A stretch of DNA of 64,000 nt from UBA2991 sp965221735. GTDB taxonomy: Bacteria; Chloroflexota; Dehalococcoidia; Tepidiformales; Tepidiformaceae. The notes under the pieces are model-generated. The model saw nothing but the letters and a program-made list of their open reading frames with translations, ran no database searches and was not told where the DNA came from. The first letter of the stretch is position 1. Each line of letters starts with the position of its first letter. The DNA lies in NCBI GenBank assembly GCA_965221735.1, contig OZ244910.1:1-64000 (forward strand), given 5' to 3'. Of this stretch, positions 8,560-16,994 are shown in pieces. A program made the translations under genes and the position numbers.

Positions 8560-9419
8560 CGCGCCTTGGAGCCGCCGTCGACCTGGTAGTAGGCGCCCGT
8601 CATGAAGGATGACTCGTCGCTCAGGAGGAAGGCGGCGAGGGCGGCCACCTCGTGGGGCTCGCCGTAGCGGCGCAGGGGCAGCCCGGCGGCGATGTCGCGG
8701 TAGCGACCCTCGGGGTCGTCGGGATCGCCGCCCCGCTCGATCGAACGCATCATGCGCGTCTCGATGGGCGCCGGGCAGATGGCGTTCACGCGGATGTTGT
8801 CGCGGGCGAACTCGAGCGCGGCCGTGCGTGTGATGCCGATGACGGCGTGCTTGCTCGCCCCGTAGGCGACGAGGTGGGGCGTGCCCCCCAGCCCGGCCGT
8901 CGAGGCGGTGTTGACGACGGCGCCGCCACCCCGCGAGCGCATCGCCGGGGCGACCGCCTTCAGGCCGAGCCAGACGCCTTTCACGTTGACGTCGAGAACC
9001 TTGTCGAACATGTCCTCCGGGTAGTCGGTGAGGGGGGTGACGACGCCCTCGATGCCGGCGTTGTTGAAGAACCCGTCGATGCCGCCGAAGTTGTCGACGG
9101 CCTCGCGCACGTAGCGCTGGTGGTCGTCCCAGACGGTCACGTCGGTGGGGACGGCGATGGCCTCGCCGCCGACCGCCTCGACCGCCTCGACGGCGCCGCC
9201 GAGGTCGCTCCCCGCCAGGTCGACGGCGACGATGCGCGCGCCCTCCTCGGCGAGCCGCACGCAGGTGGCGCGGCCGATGCCGCCGGCCGCGCCGGTGATG
9301 ACCTCGACCTTGCCCTCGAAACGCCGGGCTGCTGCCTGCTCGCTCGTGTTCTCCGGTCGCCCGGCTGCTTCGCGCTCGCTGGAGTCATCCAGACGCTCGA
9401 CTGCTTCGCGCTCGCTCAT
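8556..9419 (-). CDS. SDR family NAD(P)-dependent oxidoreductase
   Basis: This is a classical short-chain dehydrogenase of 287 aa. The cofactor motif TGAAGGIG (about residues 41-48), an acidic residue after beta-2 (VAVDL, favouring NAD), NNAG, a catalytic Ser in NTAST and YGASK (Tyr/Lys) are all present, as is the usual C-terminal FMTGAYYQVDGG. The substrate cannot be assigned. The first 36 residues are unusual: a 12-residue unit beginning SEREA, SEREA and SEQAA is repeated before the Rossmann fold, and its DNA resembles the GCGCTCGCT repeats seen elsewhere in the window. A GGGAGG ribosome-binding site precedes the start. The gene ends against the propeller gene and probably stands alone. Confidence 0.88.
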   Translation of the reverse strand: MSEREAVERLDDSSEREAAGRPENTSEQAAARRFEGKVEVITGAAGGIGRATCVRLAEEGARIVAVDLAGSDLGGAVEAVEAVGGEAIAVPTDVTVWDDHQRYVREAVDNFGGIDGFFNNAGIEGVVTPLTDYPEDMFDKVLDVNVKGVWLGLKAVAPAMRSRGGGAVVNTASTAGLGGTPHLVAYGASKHAVIGITRTAALEFARDNIRVNAICPAPIETRMMRSIERGGDPDDPEGRYRDIAAGLPLRRYGEPHEVAALAAFLLSDESSFMTGAYYQVDGGSKAR

Positions 9420-9519
9420 ACATCCTCCCGGGCCGGTGGCCCGCCGGGCGTAGTGTAGGAGAGCGGGGGCGCGGAGGGGGCGACGGGTAGGGGCGGCGGC
9501 GCTATTCTGTGAGTTCGCT

Positions 9520-9596
9520 CGGGGTGTAGCTCAGCCAGGTAGAGTGCTTCGTTCGGGACGAAGAGGTCCCCGGTTCAAATCCGGGCACCCCGACCA
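9520..9596 (+). tRNA. tRNA-Pro (anticodon CGG), CCA encoded
   Basis: A full cloverleaf can be drawn. The acceptor CGGGGTG pairs with CACCCCG, the D stem starts GCTC, and the anticodon stem CTTCG/CGAAG closes the loop TTCGGGA (anticodon CGG, codon CCG). The T arm is CCCGG-TTCAAAT-CCGGG. A discriminator A and encoded CCA complete 77 nt. A TATTCT hexamer at 9503-9508 is a plausible -10 element. Confidence 0.97.
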
Positions 9597-9619
9597 GCCT
9601 TCCCCCACCGATACCGGCG

Positions 9620-10021
9620 TCAGCGGCGGCCCGCGGGCAGGCGGCCGAGCGCGTTCGCGAGCCGTTCCCGCACCTCGCCGGCGATTGCGGCGAGCGCCTC
9701 GTTCCCGACCCCGCCCAGCGTGACCATCGGGTCGACCGCCTCGACGACGATCCCGTCCCCGCTCGCGTGGACGGCGACGCTACAGGGCAGCAGCGCGCCT
9801 GCGTCGGGGTCGGCTTCGAGCGCGCTGCGAAGCAGGTCGCCGTCGCAAACCCCGAGGATGGTGCAGGCGCCGCCGAGGGCTCCGCTGGCGTCGAGCGTGG
9901 TGGCGATGTCGAAGCCCTGCTCGCGCAGGGCCTCCTTCGTGCGATTCAGCCCCTCGATGAAGTCGAAGTTGGCGGTGCGCCGCAGGGCGAAGGGGCGCTC
10001 CTCGACGGATGACGCTGACAT
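9620..10021 (-). CDS. DUF302 family protein
   Basis: The 133-residue product has the DUF302 pattern: an N-terminal beta strand with FDFIEGLNRTKEALREQGFDI, a central LGVCDGDLLRSALEADPDAGALLPC and a C-terminal VVEAVDPM. The conserved Leu-Pro-Cys is present. DUF302 proteins are small alpha/beta proteins of unknown biochemical role. The ATG at 10021 is chosen because upstream in-frame sequence is antisense to the M23 gene and has no family match. It sits just after tRNA-Pro on the opposite strand. Confidence 0.8.
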   Translation of the reverse strand: MSASSVEERPFALRRTANFDFIEGLNRTKEALREQGFDIATTLDASGALGGACTILGVCDGDLLRSALEADPDAGALLPCSVAVHASGDGIVVEAVDPMVTLGGVGNEALAAIAGEVRERLANALGRLPAGRR

Positions 10022-10091
10022 GCGCGGGATGGTAGCAGGGTGGCAGGGTCGGGGCGCGGTCGACGGTGGCGGGCGGCTGTCGCACCCTTGT

Positions 10092-11060
10092 GTGGTGCCC
10101 GTCTCAGGATTGCGGCTGGCCCTGGCGCTGGCGGCGCTGACGCTGCTCGCAGGAGGCTGCGCGGGCGGTGGGGGCGGTTCGGGGGTGACGGTCGAGACGG
10201 TGACCCCCGCCTCCGAGGAGACGCCGCCGCCTCGCGTGGGCGTGGCGACCGCGGAAGCCGCCATCGTGCCGCCCGAGCTGATCGTGTCCGTCGGCGAGGT
10301 CCCGCAGGGCGGGGCCGTGCTCGTGTCGGTCACGGGCAGCGTGGAGGAGGGCCAGGTTGTCTTCCTCGGCCGGCGCCACCCGCTCACCCAGGGCGACTTC
10401 AGCATGTACAGCTACGTCGGCATCGGCGTCTTCGACGCGCCGGGAACGCACACCATGCTGGTGCAGCTCACGATGGTGAACGGCACGGAGGGCAGCTTCG
10501 AGCACGAGATCACGATCTCTGAAACCGAGTGGGACGTCGCCACCCTCTACTACGAGGAAGGCGACGGCGACCCGGTGCTGGACCAGGCGGAGCGCGATCG
10601 GGAAAGCGCCCTCCTGGCCGAGACGTACGCCGGGTTCACGCCCGAGAAGCTGTGGGAGGGACGCTGGCGTTCGCCGTCCGGGGGGCAGATCTCGAGCCAG
10701 TTCGGGGAACGGCGTTCGTTCAACGACGGCCCCGTGGGGGGCAACCACGGCGGCACCGACTTCGCCGCCCCCGAGGGCGCGCCTGTGACCGCCACGAACA
10801 GCGGTCGCGTGGCGCTGGCGCGACAGCTCGCCCTGCGCGGGAACACGGTCATCATCGATCACGGCGGGGGCGTGTTCTCGGGCTACGCCCACCTGAGCGC
10901 CTTCGCCGTCGCCGAGGGGCAGGAGGTGGCGAAGGGCCAGTTGATCGGCTTCGTCGGCGACTCGGGCCTCTCGACGGCGCCCCACCTGCACTGGGAGATC
11001 TCCATCCACGGCGTGCTCGTCGACCCGATGCGCTTCATCGACGGGCGGAACGGGTTCTAG
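10092..11060 (+). CDS. M23 family metallopeptidase lipoprotein
   Basis: The GTG at 10092 gives a lipoprotein signal (VVPVSGLRLALALAAL, lipobox LAGGC). A Pro/Thr linker and a beta-rich domain lead to a C-terminal LytM/M23 domain (about residues 200-322). The zinc ligands are visible as His and Asp in NHGGTDF and the HLHWE motif near the end; SGYAHLS lies between them. Such enzymes cut peptidoglycan cross-bridges, or activate amidases when degenerate; here the ligands are intact. An ATG at 10029 would also be in frame but puts 21 polar residues before the signal peptide. It is followed after 3 nt by an unknown gene, so these are probably one transcript. Confidence 0.85.
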   Translation: MVPVSGLRLALALAALTLLAGGCAGGGGGSGVTVETVTPASEETPPPRVGVATAEAAIVPPELIVSVGEVPQGGAVLVSVTGSVEEGQVVFLGRRHPLTQGDFSMYSYVGIGVFDAPGTHTMLVQLTMVNGTEGSFEHEITISETEWDVATLYYEEGDGDPVLDQAERDRESALLAETYAGFTPEKLWEGRWRSPSGGQISSQFGERRSFNDGPVGGNHGGTDFAAPEGAPVTATNSGRVALARQLALRGNTVIIDHGGGVFSGYAHLSAFAVAEGQEVAKGQLIGFVGDSGLSTAPHLHWEISIHGVLVDPMRFIDGRNGF

Positions 11061-11063
11061 GCG

Positions 11064-11489
11064 ATGCGGCTGACGGTGGAGGTCGAGGGCGAAGGCGACG
11101 CGGGCGCCCTGCCCGGGCAGGGCGCGGCGCTCGTGGCGTTCATGTCGTTCGCGGCGGTGCGCGGGTTCGGCGCGCGACACCCGCTCATCGCGCTGTCGGA
11201 GCGGGTCGCCGATCTGGGCGTGCGGCTGGGGCCGCTCACGACCTTCTACGAGCGCGGCGCCGATGACTCCGAGGACGAGGCGAACCTGGAGCGGGCCTGG
11301 CAGGACGCCGGCCCGCTGGCGGCGAGCCTGGCGGCGCTTGTCGCGGCGCTGGCCGGGGACGAACGCGCCGCCGTTTTCGTGCGGCGCGCGGGGGCGGAGT
11401 CGCTGGGCGAGGAGGCGACCGCACTGCGCGACATCGTCGAGGACGCGGGGCGCGCCAAGCGGCGCGTGCGCCTAACCTACGACCTGTGA
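11064..11489 (+). CDS. Conserved-looking protein of unknown function, 141 aa
   Basis: The ATG lies 3 nt after the M23 stop. The stop overlaps the next GTG start by 4 nt, so this is the middle gene of a three-gene unit. The product is Ala-rich and mainly helical (residues 15-50 and 75-125), starts with a beta strand (MRLTVEVEGEG) and has no signal peptide or motif I can recognise. Codon use matches its neighbours and the GTGA junction supports a real gene. No function can be proposed. Confidence 0.7.
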   Translation: MRLTVEVEGEGDAGALPGQGAALVAFMSFAAVRGFGARHPLIALSERVADLGVRLGPLTTFYERGADDSEDEANLERAWQDAGPLAASLAALVAALAGDERAAVFVRRAGAESLGEEATALRDIVEDAGRAKRRVRLTYDL

Positions 11490-12124
11490 TTCGCCGACGC
11501 CGGGACGCCATCAGCGCGCGGGAGCGCTGGCTTGCGGGCCCGCAAGCCGCAAGGCGCGCGTTCGACTCGGCCTCGGGCCGGGCGCTCCTCTTTCCCCGCG
11601 CCGAGAAGATGGTCGAGCTGCTCCAGCTCGACACCGCCCGCACTTACCTCGACGTCAGCCTCGGCGGGGGCGGCTTCGCCCAGTTGCTGGCGAGGGGAGC
11701 GGGCTCGCCCGCCCGGCCCGTCGTGCTCGACGTGGCGGCGGCGGGCGACTCGGTGGACCTCGTCGCCTGGCCCGAGCAGCTCCCCTTCCGGGACGCGTCC
11801 TTCGATGCCGTCACCGTGCTGCACGTGCTCCGCGCCCTCGATGACGATGCCGTGCACGGCTTCGCCGAGGAGCTCTCGCGGATCCTGGCGCCGGGCGGGG
11901 CGGGGCTCATCGTCGAGTTCGCGCCAGTGCGCTCGGGGCTGCTCAACGACCTCCACCGGCGCATCGTGTCGGGAGGCTGCGCGGAGGTGGACCTGCGCGG
12001 CTGGGGGCGCATGGCCGCCCTCCTGACGGAGTGCGGATTCGACGCGATCGACCTGGTCGACCTGGGTCCGTTCGCCCTGCCCCCGATCCCGCGAGTCTGC
12101 GTGCTGGTGCGCCGCGCCCCCTAG
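11486..12124 (+). CDS. Class I SAM-dependent methyltransferase
   Basis: The 212-residue product has a Rossmann-type fold of the Methyltransf_11/UbiE kind. Motif I is degenerate (YLDVSLGGGGFAQLL), followed by an acidic strand end (VVLDVAAAG), a motif II-like stretch (PFRDASFDAVTVLHVLRAL) and SRILAPGGAGLIVEF as motif III. The substrate could be a quinone, lipid or small metabolite and cannot be told. The GTG start overlaps the preceding stop by 4 nt, so it is translationally coupled to the 11064 gene. It converges on alr with a 4-nt stop overlap. Confidence 0.78.
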   Translation: MIRRRRDAISARERWLAGPQAARRAFDSASGRALLFPRAEKMVELLQLDTARTYLDVSLGGGGFAQLLARGAGSPARPVVLDVAAAGDSVDLVAWPEQLPFRDASFDAVTVLHVLRALDDDAVHGFAEELSRILAPGGAGLIVEFAPVRSGLLNDLHRRIVSGGCAEVDLRGWGRMAALLTECGFDAIDLVDLGPFALPPIPRVCVLVRRAP

Positions 12125-13293
12125 CAGGTCGCCTCGACGATGCCCCTGCGGTGGCCGAGGCGGGGGAGACGGCGGTTGAGGTTGGCGAGCACCTCGTAGT
12201 TGATGGTGTCGATGTGGGCGGCGACCTCGGCGGCGGTGATCGTCTCGCCGCCCTGCTCGCCGATGAGCACGGCCTCGTCGCCCTCGGCCACGCCGGGGAC
12301 GCCCGTGGCGTCGATGAGGAACTGGTCCATGCAGATGCGTCCCACGATGGGGCAGCGATGGCCCCCGGCGAGCACGTGGCCGCGGTTGCTGAGGGCGCGG
12401 TTGTAGCCGTCGGCGTAGCCGATGGGCACGAGGGCGACGCGCGACCGGCGCGGCGCGGTCCAGGTCAGGCCGTAGCTGACGCCCTCGCCGGCGGCGACGT
12501 CGAAGACGCGGGCGAGGCGCGCCTTCATGCTGAGGACGCGTTGCAGGCCGGGGTTGGGGGTGTGGTCGGGGAGGGCGCCGTAGAGGCCGAGCCCCGTGCG
12601 CACCGCGTCGTAGCGGAACTCGGGGTGGCGGATGGTGGTCGCGGTGTTGGCGATGTGGCGCATCGGCACCGATCCGGCGAGGCGGACCGCCTCCGCCACG
12701 ACCCGGTCCTGCTCGATGGTGAAGGAGTCGTCCTCGTGGTCGGCGTTGGCGAGGTGCGTCCAGAGCGCCTCGAGCGTGACGCCCTCAAGGGCTCGCACGC
12801 GGTCCGCGAGGGCGGCGACTGCGTCGGGGGCAAGGCCGAAGCGGTGCATGCCGCTGTCGACCTTCACGTGGACCGGCACGGGCGCCTTGCCGGCGCTCAG
12901 CGCCGCCCCGGAGACAGCGGCGGCCTGCTCCTCGCTGTCGACGGTCAGGGTGATGTCGTGCGCGACCGCCGTCTCGGCGTCCTCGGGGAAGGAGTGGCCG
13001 AGGACGAGCACGGGCCGGGTGACGCCGGCCTCGCGCAGGGCGACGCCTTCCGGCAGGTAGACGACGGCGAACCGTTCGATGCCGGCGGCCTCGAGCGCGG
13101 GCCCGACGATGTCCGCGCCGTGCCCGTAGGCGTTCGCCTTCACGACGGCCATGACGGTGGCGTCGCCGGCGGTCTCGCGGAGAACGCGAGCGTTGGTGTC
13201 GAGGGCGTCCAGGTCGAGCTCGATCCAGGCGTTGAGCGCCTTCGTGGCGCTTTCGAGGGGCGTTCCGGCGGTTCCGGGACTGCTGGCGGTCAC
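12121..13293 (-). CDS. alr: Alanine racemase
   Basis: The 390-residue product makes D-alanine for peptidoglycan. The PLP lysine sits in VVKANAYGHG (near residue 45), the second half carries the catalytic-region GVSYGLTW and IVGRICMDQF, and the whole length matches the family (about 360-390 aa). The GTG at 13293 is chosen because it is preceded by AAGGGGG at good spacing and starts just before the conserved NAWIELDLDALD. The frame stays open upstream for another 600 codons, but that stretch is antisense to the transglycosylase gene and is an artefact of GC-rich third positions. It is divergent from slt over a 63-bp gap. Confidence 0.93.
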   Translation of the reverse strand: MTASSPGTAGTPLESATKALNAWIELDLDALDTNARVLRETAGDATVMAVVKANAYGHGADIVGPALEAAGIERFAVVYLPEGVALREAGVTRPVLVLGHSFPEDAETAVAHDITLTVDSEEQAAAVSGAALSAGKAPVPVHVKVDSGMHRFGLAPDAVAALADRVRALEGVTLEALWTHLANADHEDDSFTIEQDRVVAEAVRLAGSVPMRHIANTATTIRHPEFRYDAVRTGLGLYGALPDHTPNPGLQRVLSMKARLARVFDVAAGEGVSYGLTWTAPRRSRVALVPIGYADGYNRALSNRGHVLAGGHRCPIVGRICMDQFLIDATGVPGVAEGDEAVLIGEQGGETITAAEVAAHIDTINYEVLANLNRRLPRLGHRRGIVEATC

Positions 13294-13319
13294 GGCGGCC
13301 CCCTTCCCCGGGCGGCGCT

Positions 13320-13349
13320 TTGACCCGCCCGCGAGAACGGGCCTAGCAT
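13320..13349 (+). promoter_or_regulatory. Sigma-70-type promoter of the lytic transglycosylase gene
   Basis: TTGACC (13320-13325) and TAGCAT (13344-13349) are 18 bp apart. The -10 ends 7 nt before the GTG at 13357, which predicts a leaderless mRNA. This is the best full promoter I can see in the window. Confidence 0.65.
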
Positions 13350-13356
13350 CGACGGG

Positions 13357-15609
13357 GTGGAGGCCAGACGCAACCGGCCCGGCCCTCGCCCGCTGAGGGG
13401 CGCGCGGCGTGGTGCGCTGGCCGTCCTGATCGCGGCGCTCGCGCTGGTCGCCTGCGGCGAGGATGCGCCTCCCCCCACGCCTTCCCCCACGCCGACGACC
13501 GTTGCGACACCTGCCGCCACGCCCACGCCCACGCCGGAACCGGCGGCGCTCCTCGACGAGGCGTACGTGCTGCTGCGCGGCGGTCGCTACGCCGAGGCCG
13601 CGGCGGCGTTCGCGACCGTGGCGGAGCGTGCGACCGACCCCCAGCTGCGCTCGACGGCGTGGCTGGGGGAGGCCGTTGCCGCCTACGACATGGGGGCGCA
13701 CGGGCGCTCGACGGCGCTTCTGCGCCGGGCGCTGGGGGCGGCGACGCACGGGTCGCCCGAGGAAGCGCGGGCGGTCTACCTGCTGGGGGTGCGCTTGAAC
13801 GAGGCGCGCGCCTTCGAGGCGGCGGTGGCCTTGCTGCGGCCCCACTCGGTGCTCGGCAGCGGGCTCGCGCTCGCCCCCTCGATCGCGTCCGAGTACGCCC
13901 GCGCGCTCGCCGGGAACGGAGACGTCGAGCGGGCGGAGACGGTGTGGCAGTCGCTGCTGGCGACGCCAGGGCTGGGCGAGCAGCTGCGGCTGCCGATCCT
14001 GCGGCAGCGCGCGGCCATCGCCCGCGCCGAGGATGACCTGGAGGGGCGGCGGCGCTGGCTGGGCGAGCTGGCGGCGCTCACCGGCGATCCGGAGGTCCGG
14101 CACGAGCTCGCGGCCGTCGGGTTCCTGCTCGGCGATCTCGACCTGTTCGAGGCGCAGCTGCGCGCCATCATCGCCGAGAGCCCCGGGACCGACGAGGCCC
14201 TGTTCTCCGTGCGCGACCTGCGCCAGGCCGGCTACGAGGTCGATCCGGGCGACGAGGGGTACGTGTACTACCGCCATCGCGCCTTCGTCCAGGCGCGGAC
14301 CGTGCTTCTGCAAGCGGTGCAGGATCCGTTGGCGAGTGGGGAGGACCTGGCCTACCGCACCTACTTCTTCGCGGCCTCGTACGACGATGACGGGTTCTAC
14401 CTGGAGTCCGTCGCGCTCTACGACGCCGTCGCGGCGCTGCCGGAAGCTGGGGTGTTCGCGCACCGGGCGCGGTACTGGGCGGCGCGCGCCCTCGAGAACC
14501 TGGGGCGCTTCGACGAGGCGGTCCTGCGGTACGACGTCGTGGCGGGGGAGACGGGCGCCGAGTTCGCCGAGGAGGCAGCGTTCCGGAGCGGTTTTGCGCG
14601 GCTCCGGGCGGGCGACGTGGCGGGCGCGCTGGAGGCGTGGGCGGCGCAGGACGTCACGGAGGCGCGCACGCACTACTGGCGCGGCCGGGCGCTCGAAGAG
14701 CTGGGCGACGCCGAGGAGGCGCAACGCGCCTACCTGGACGCGGTCGCGCTGCAGCCCCGGGCGTTTCACGGGATCGAAGCGCGACGCGCGCTTGCGCTCG
14801 ACGTGGGTGGGGAGGGGCGCTACCGGCGGCTTGCGCCGCCGCCCGTGCCCGACTGGGAGGGGCTGGCGGCCTGGCTGGCGACGCATCGACCCGGAGGGGC
14901 GCTGCACGAGGTCGCTTCGGAGGCGCCGGAGCTGGTCCTCGTGGGGCTGCGGGTTCGGGCGGCGGAGACGATCGCGCTCGCGGCCGCCCGCACCAGCGAC
15001 CCGTGGGCGCTGCTCTCGCTGGCGCGGCAGGCCACGGAAGCGGGCCTGCCGGACCAGGTCACGGCGATCGCGGTGCGGATACAGGAGATACTGGGTCTCA
15101 ATGACGAGGCGCTCCCGGACGCATTTGCGCGGCTGCGCTACCCCCTGCCCCATGCGGCCCTCCTGGAGGAGCACGGCAAGGCCAACGGCCTCGACCCGCT
15201 GTTCCTGGCAGCGCTCATCCACCAGGAGAGCCGCTGGGACCCGGTGGCGGTGTCAATCGCGGACGCCGTCGGGCTGACGCAGGTCATCGGACCGACGGCC
15301 GAGTGGATCGGCCAGCGCATCGGCAGGCCCGACGTGGCCCTGGGGGAGCTGTTCCGGCCGGCCGTCTCGATCGAGTTCGGCGCCTACTACCTCGGCGTCC
15401 AGATGCGGGAGTTCGGGAAGGCGCACCAGGCCCTGGCGGCGTACAACGGCGGCCCGACGAACGCCGAGCGGTGGGGGCTGGTGGCGTCGTGGCCGCCGGC
15501 CGACTTCGTGGAGGCGATCGCGTTCCAGGAGACCCGGGATTATGTACAGCTTGTGATGGAGCACTACGCCTGGTACCGGGCGCTGTACGGCGAAGGGACT
15601 GGCGGGTAG
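13357..15609 (+). CDS. Soluble-lytic-transglycosylase-like lipoprotein with TPR superhelix
   Basis: The 750-residue product has a signal peptide with lipobox (LALVACG, Cys near residue 31), a Pro/Thr linker (PTPSPTPTT), then some 500 residues of TPR-like helical repeats. The SLT domain occupies the last 150 residues: the catalytic Glu is in HQESRWDP, followed by AVGLTQVIGPTA and AYNGGP. This is the Slt70 layout: a helical ring presenting a goose-type lysozyme domain that cleaves glycan strands with 1,6-anhydro product formation. It is probably anchored to the outer face of the cytoplasmic membrane. It precedes rpmH by only 40 bp. Confidence 0.9.
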   Translation: MEARRNRPGPRPLRGARRGALAVLIAALALVACGEDAPPPTPSPTPTTVATPAATPTPTPEPAALLDEAYVLLRGGRYAEAAAAFATVAERATDPQLRSTAWLGEAVAAYDMGAHGRSTALLRRALGAATHGSPEEARAVYLLGVRLNEARAFEAAVALLRPHSVLGSGLALAPSIASEYARALAGNGDVERAETVWQSLLATPGLGEQLRLPILRQRAAIARAEDDLEGRRRWLGELAALTGDPEVRHELAAVGFLLGDLDLFEAQLRAIIAESPGTDEALFSVRDLRQAGYEVDPGDEGYVYYRHRAFVQARTVLLQAVQDPLASGEDLAYRTYFFAASYDDDGFYLESVALYDAVAALPEAGVFAHRARYWAARALENLGRFDEAVLRYDVVAGETGAEFAEEAAFRSGFARLRAGDVAGALEAWAAQDVTEARTHYWRGRALEELGDAEEAQRAYLDAVALQPRAFHGIEARRALALDVGGEGRYRRLAPPPVPDWEGLAAWLATHRPGGALHEVASEAPELVLVGLRVRAAETIALAAARTSDPWALLSLARQATEAGLPDQVTAIAVRIQEILGLNDEALPDAFARLRYPLPHAALLEEHGKANGLDPLFLAALIHQESRWDPVAVSIADAVGLTQVIGPTAEWIGQRIGRPDVALGELFRPAVSIEFGAYYLGVQMREFGKAHQALAAYNGGPTNAERWGLVASWPPADFVEAIAFQETRDYVQLVMEHYAWYRALYGEGTGG

Positions 15610-15649
15610 GGGGAATGGGTCGTAGGTTAGTGGGCCGAGGAAAACAGCC

Positions 15650-15793
15650 GTGTCGCCGAAGAGAACGTATCAACCGCACCGCCGCCCACGCCGCCGCCGT
15701 CACGGCTTTCGCCGGCGGATGGCGTCGCGCTCGGGCCGGGCGATACTGAAGGCGCGGCGTGTGAAGGGCCGGAGGCGGCTGACGGTCGTCTAG
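15650..15793 (+). CDS. rpmH: 50S ribosomal protein L34 (GTG start)
   Basis: The 47-residue product reads SPKRTYQPHR, then an Arg run, HGFRRRM, SGRAILKARR and KGRRRLTV, an unmistakable L34. GTG at 15650 is the only suitable start, with GAGG at 15637-15640 ahead of it. The usual chromosomal order rpmH-rnpA-yidD follows. The dnaA gene that commonly flanks rpmH is absent; the lytic transglycosylase is there instead. Confidence 0.95.
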   Translation: MSPKRTYQPHRRPRRRRHGFRRRMASRSGRAILKARRVKGRRRLTVV

Positions 15794-15807
15794 GCGGGGG
15801 GCGCGCG

Positions 15808-16149
15808 GTGGAGCCACTGCGGCGGCGCGCAGATTTCGAACAAGTGTTCTCATCTGGGACCTTCGTACGTGGTCGTACGGTCTCGCTCAGGATCCTGGAA
15901 CGAGGCGACGGGCCGAGCCGCGTTGCGTACGCGGTCGGCAAGCGCCTGGACAAGCGGGCGGTGATCAGGAATCGCATCCGCCGGCGTCTGCGGGAGGTGC
16001 TCCGTAGCCTCGAGCTGCGGGACGGGTACGATGTGGTGGTGATCGCGCGCCGGCGGGCCCTTACGGATGGGGCGCCGAGGCTGCGGGAGGACGTGGCGGC
16101 GGTGTGCGGAAGGGCGGGCCTGCTGCAGGGGCAGGAGGAGTCGGCGTGA
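15808..16149 (+). CDS. rnpA: Ribonuclease P protein component
   Basis: The 113-residue, strongly basic product binds the RNase P RNA and helps process tRNA 5-prime ends. The signature RNRIRRRLRE sits at residues 54-63, preceded by VAYAVGKRLDKRAV, and the N-terminal RRADFEQVF is typical. The GTG start lies 14 nt after rpmH. The stop TGA overlaps the yidD GTG by 4 nt. Confidence 0.95.
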   Translation: MEPLRRRADFEQVFSSGTFVRGRTVSLRILERGDGPSRVAYAVGKRLDKRAVIRNRIRRRLREVLRSLELRDGYDVVVIARRRALTDGAPRLREDVAAVCGRAGLLQGQEESA

Positions 16150-16358
16150 GGTGGGTGCTGATCGGTGCCATTCGCGTGTACCAGGTGACGCTGGCGGCGC
16201 TGTTCATGGGGAACTGCCGGTTTGAACCCAGCTGTTCGCGTTACGGGGAGGAGGCGTTGCGCCGGCACGGTGCGCTACGCGGTGCCTGGCTCACGGCAAA
16301 GCGCCTCGGCAGGTGTCGACCCGGTGGGGGATACGGGTACGACCCCGTTCCGGACTAG
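16146..16358 (+). CDS. yidD: Membrane protein insertion efficiency factor YidD
   Basis: The 70-residue product carries the family core: IRVYQVTLA, then CRFEPSCSRYGEEALRRHG, and a C-terminal GRCRPGGGYGYDPVP. YidD is a small peripheral membrane protein that assists YidC-dependent insertion. The GTG is translationally coupled to rnpA (GTGA). The usual YidD-YidC adjacency is interrupted here by a 640-bp parS-bearing gap and a propeller lipoprotein gene. Confidence 0.93.
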   Translation: MRWVLIGAIRVYQVTLAALFMGNCRFEPSCSRYGEEALRRHGALRGAWLTAKRLGRCRPGGGYGYDPVPD

Positions 16359-16372
16359 GCGGCGTCGGGCGC

Positions 16373-16388
16373 TGTTTCACGTGAAACA
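16373..16388. promoter_or_regulatory. parS site 1
   Basis: TGTTTCACGTGAAACA is a perfect 16-bp palindrome identical to the canonical ParB-binding centromere site. It lies 15 bp after the yidD stop. Confidence 0.95.
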
Positions 16389-16808
16389 GTCGAGTCGGGC
16401 GTGGCGCCTCGCCAGGAGAAGGGATGGGAGGCGGTCGGAGGCGGTACAGACGAGCTGCGCGTGCTGGTAGCAGGGGTAAAGGCGGTGGCTCCCTGGGGTT
16501 TCGTTTCATGCGAGGGGCCTTGCGGAGCATGGCTGCGTTGGACGAAGCGGATGCGACTGGCCGGACGGGAGTGGTCGAGGACTCCGTTTCGAGAGTTTAG
16601 AGGAGGCCGCGACCTGATGTGGGGACCACAAGCGTCTCCTTTCTGATCGGTGACAGCTTTTCGGCCCCGTCGAGTGCCGTGACCGGAGTGAGGTCCCAGG
16701 TTGAGGAAGGGTGAACGGCTCGGCGATGGCGAGCGCCCTCGGGTCGGGCGAGAAGGCAAGCGAGGGGAGAGAAGGATGGCATGACAGGACGCAACCCAGG
16801 GCCGGCAC

Positions 16809-16824
16809 TGTTTCACGTGAAACA
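16809..16824. promoter_or_regulatory. parS site 2
   Basis: This is a second exact copy of TGTTTCACGTGAAACA, 436 bp from the first. Confidence 0.95.
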
Positions 16825-16936
16825 ACACGATGTCGGGGCAGGTGGGGGCACGTGGCGCTACTGGCAGGAAAGGCTAAAGCGCTTTGGTGGGTTGGTGGAT
16901 TAGGGGTGGCCGCCCGAGAAAGTTGCCGAGCTGCCG

Positions 16937-16952
16937 TGTTTCACGTGAAACA
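16937..16952. promoter_or_regulatory. parS site 3
   Basis: This is a third exact copy of TGTTTCACGTGAAACA, 37 bp upstream of the -10 element of the propeller lipoprotein gene. Bound ParB could influence that promoter. Confidence 0.95.
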
Positions 16953-16988
16953 GATACTTACGTCTGCTGACCGTAAGGGGTTGGCTGC

Positions 16989-16994
16989 TAGGAT
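16989..16994 (+). promoter_or_regulatory. Candidate -10 element TAGGAT of the yidC operon
   Basis: TAGGAT ends 7 nt before the GTG at 17002, and CTGACC (16967-16972) lies 16 bp upstream as a possible -35. The spacing matches other leaderless genes here and favours the GTG over the ATG at 16993, which overlaps the hexamer. Confidence 0.5.

Noticed and set aside
12121..15222. Continuous minus-strand frame of more than 1000 codons across alr and the transglycosylase gene
   Set aside because: Only the alr end has recognisable protein text. The rest is antisense to slt and results from GC-rich third codon positions.
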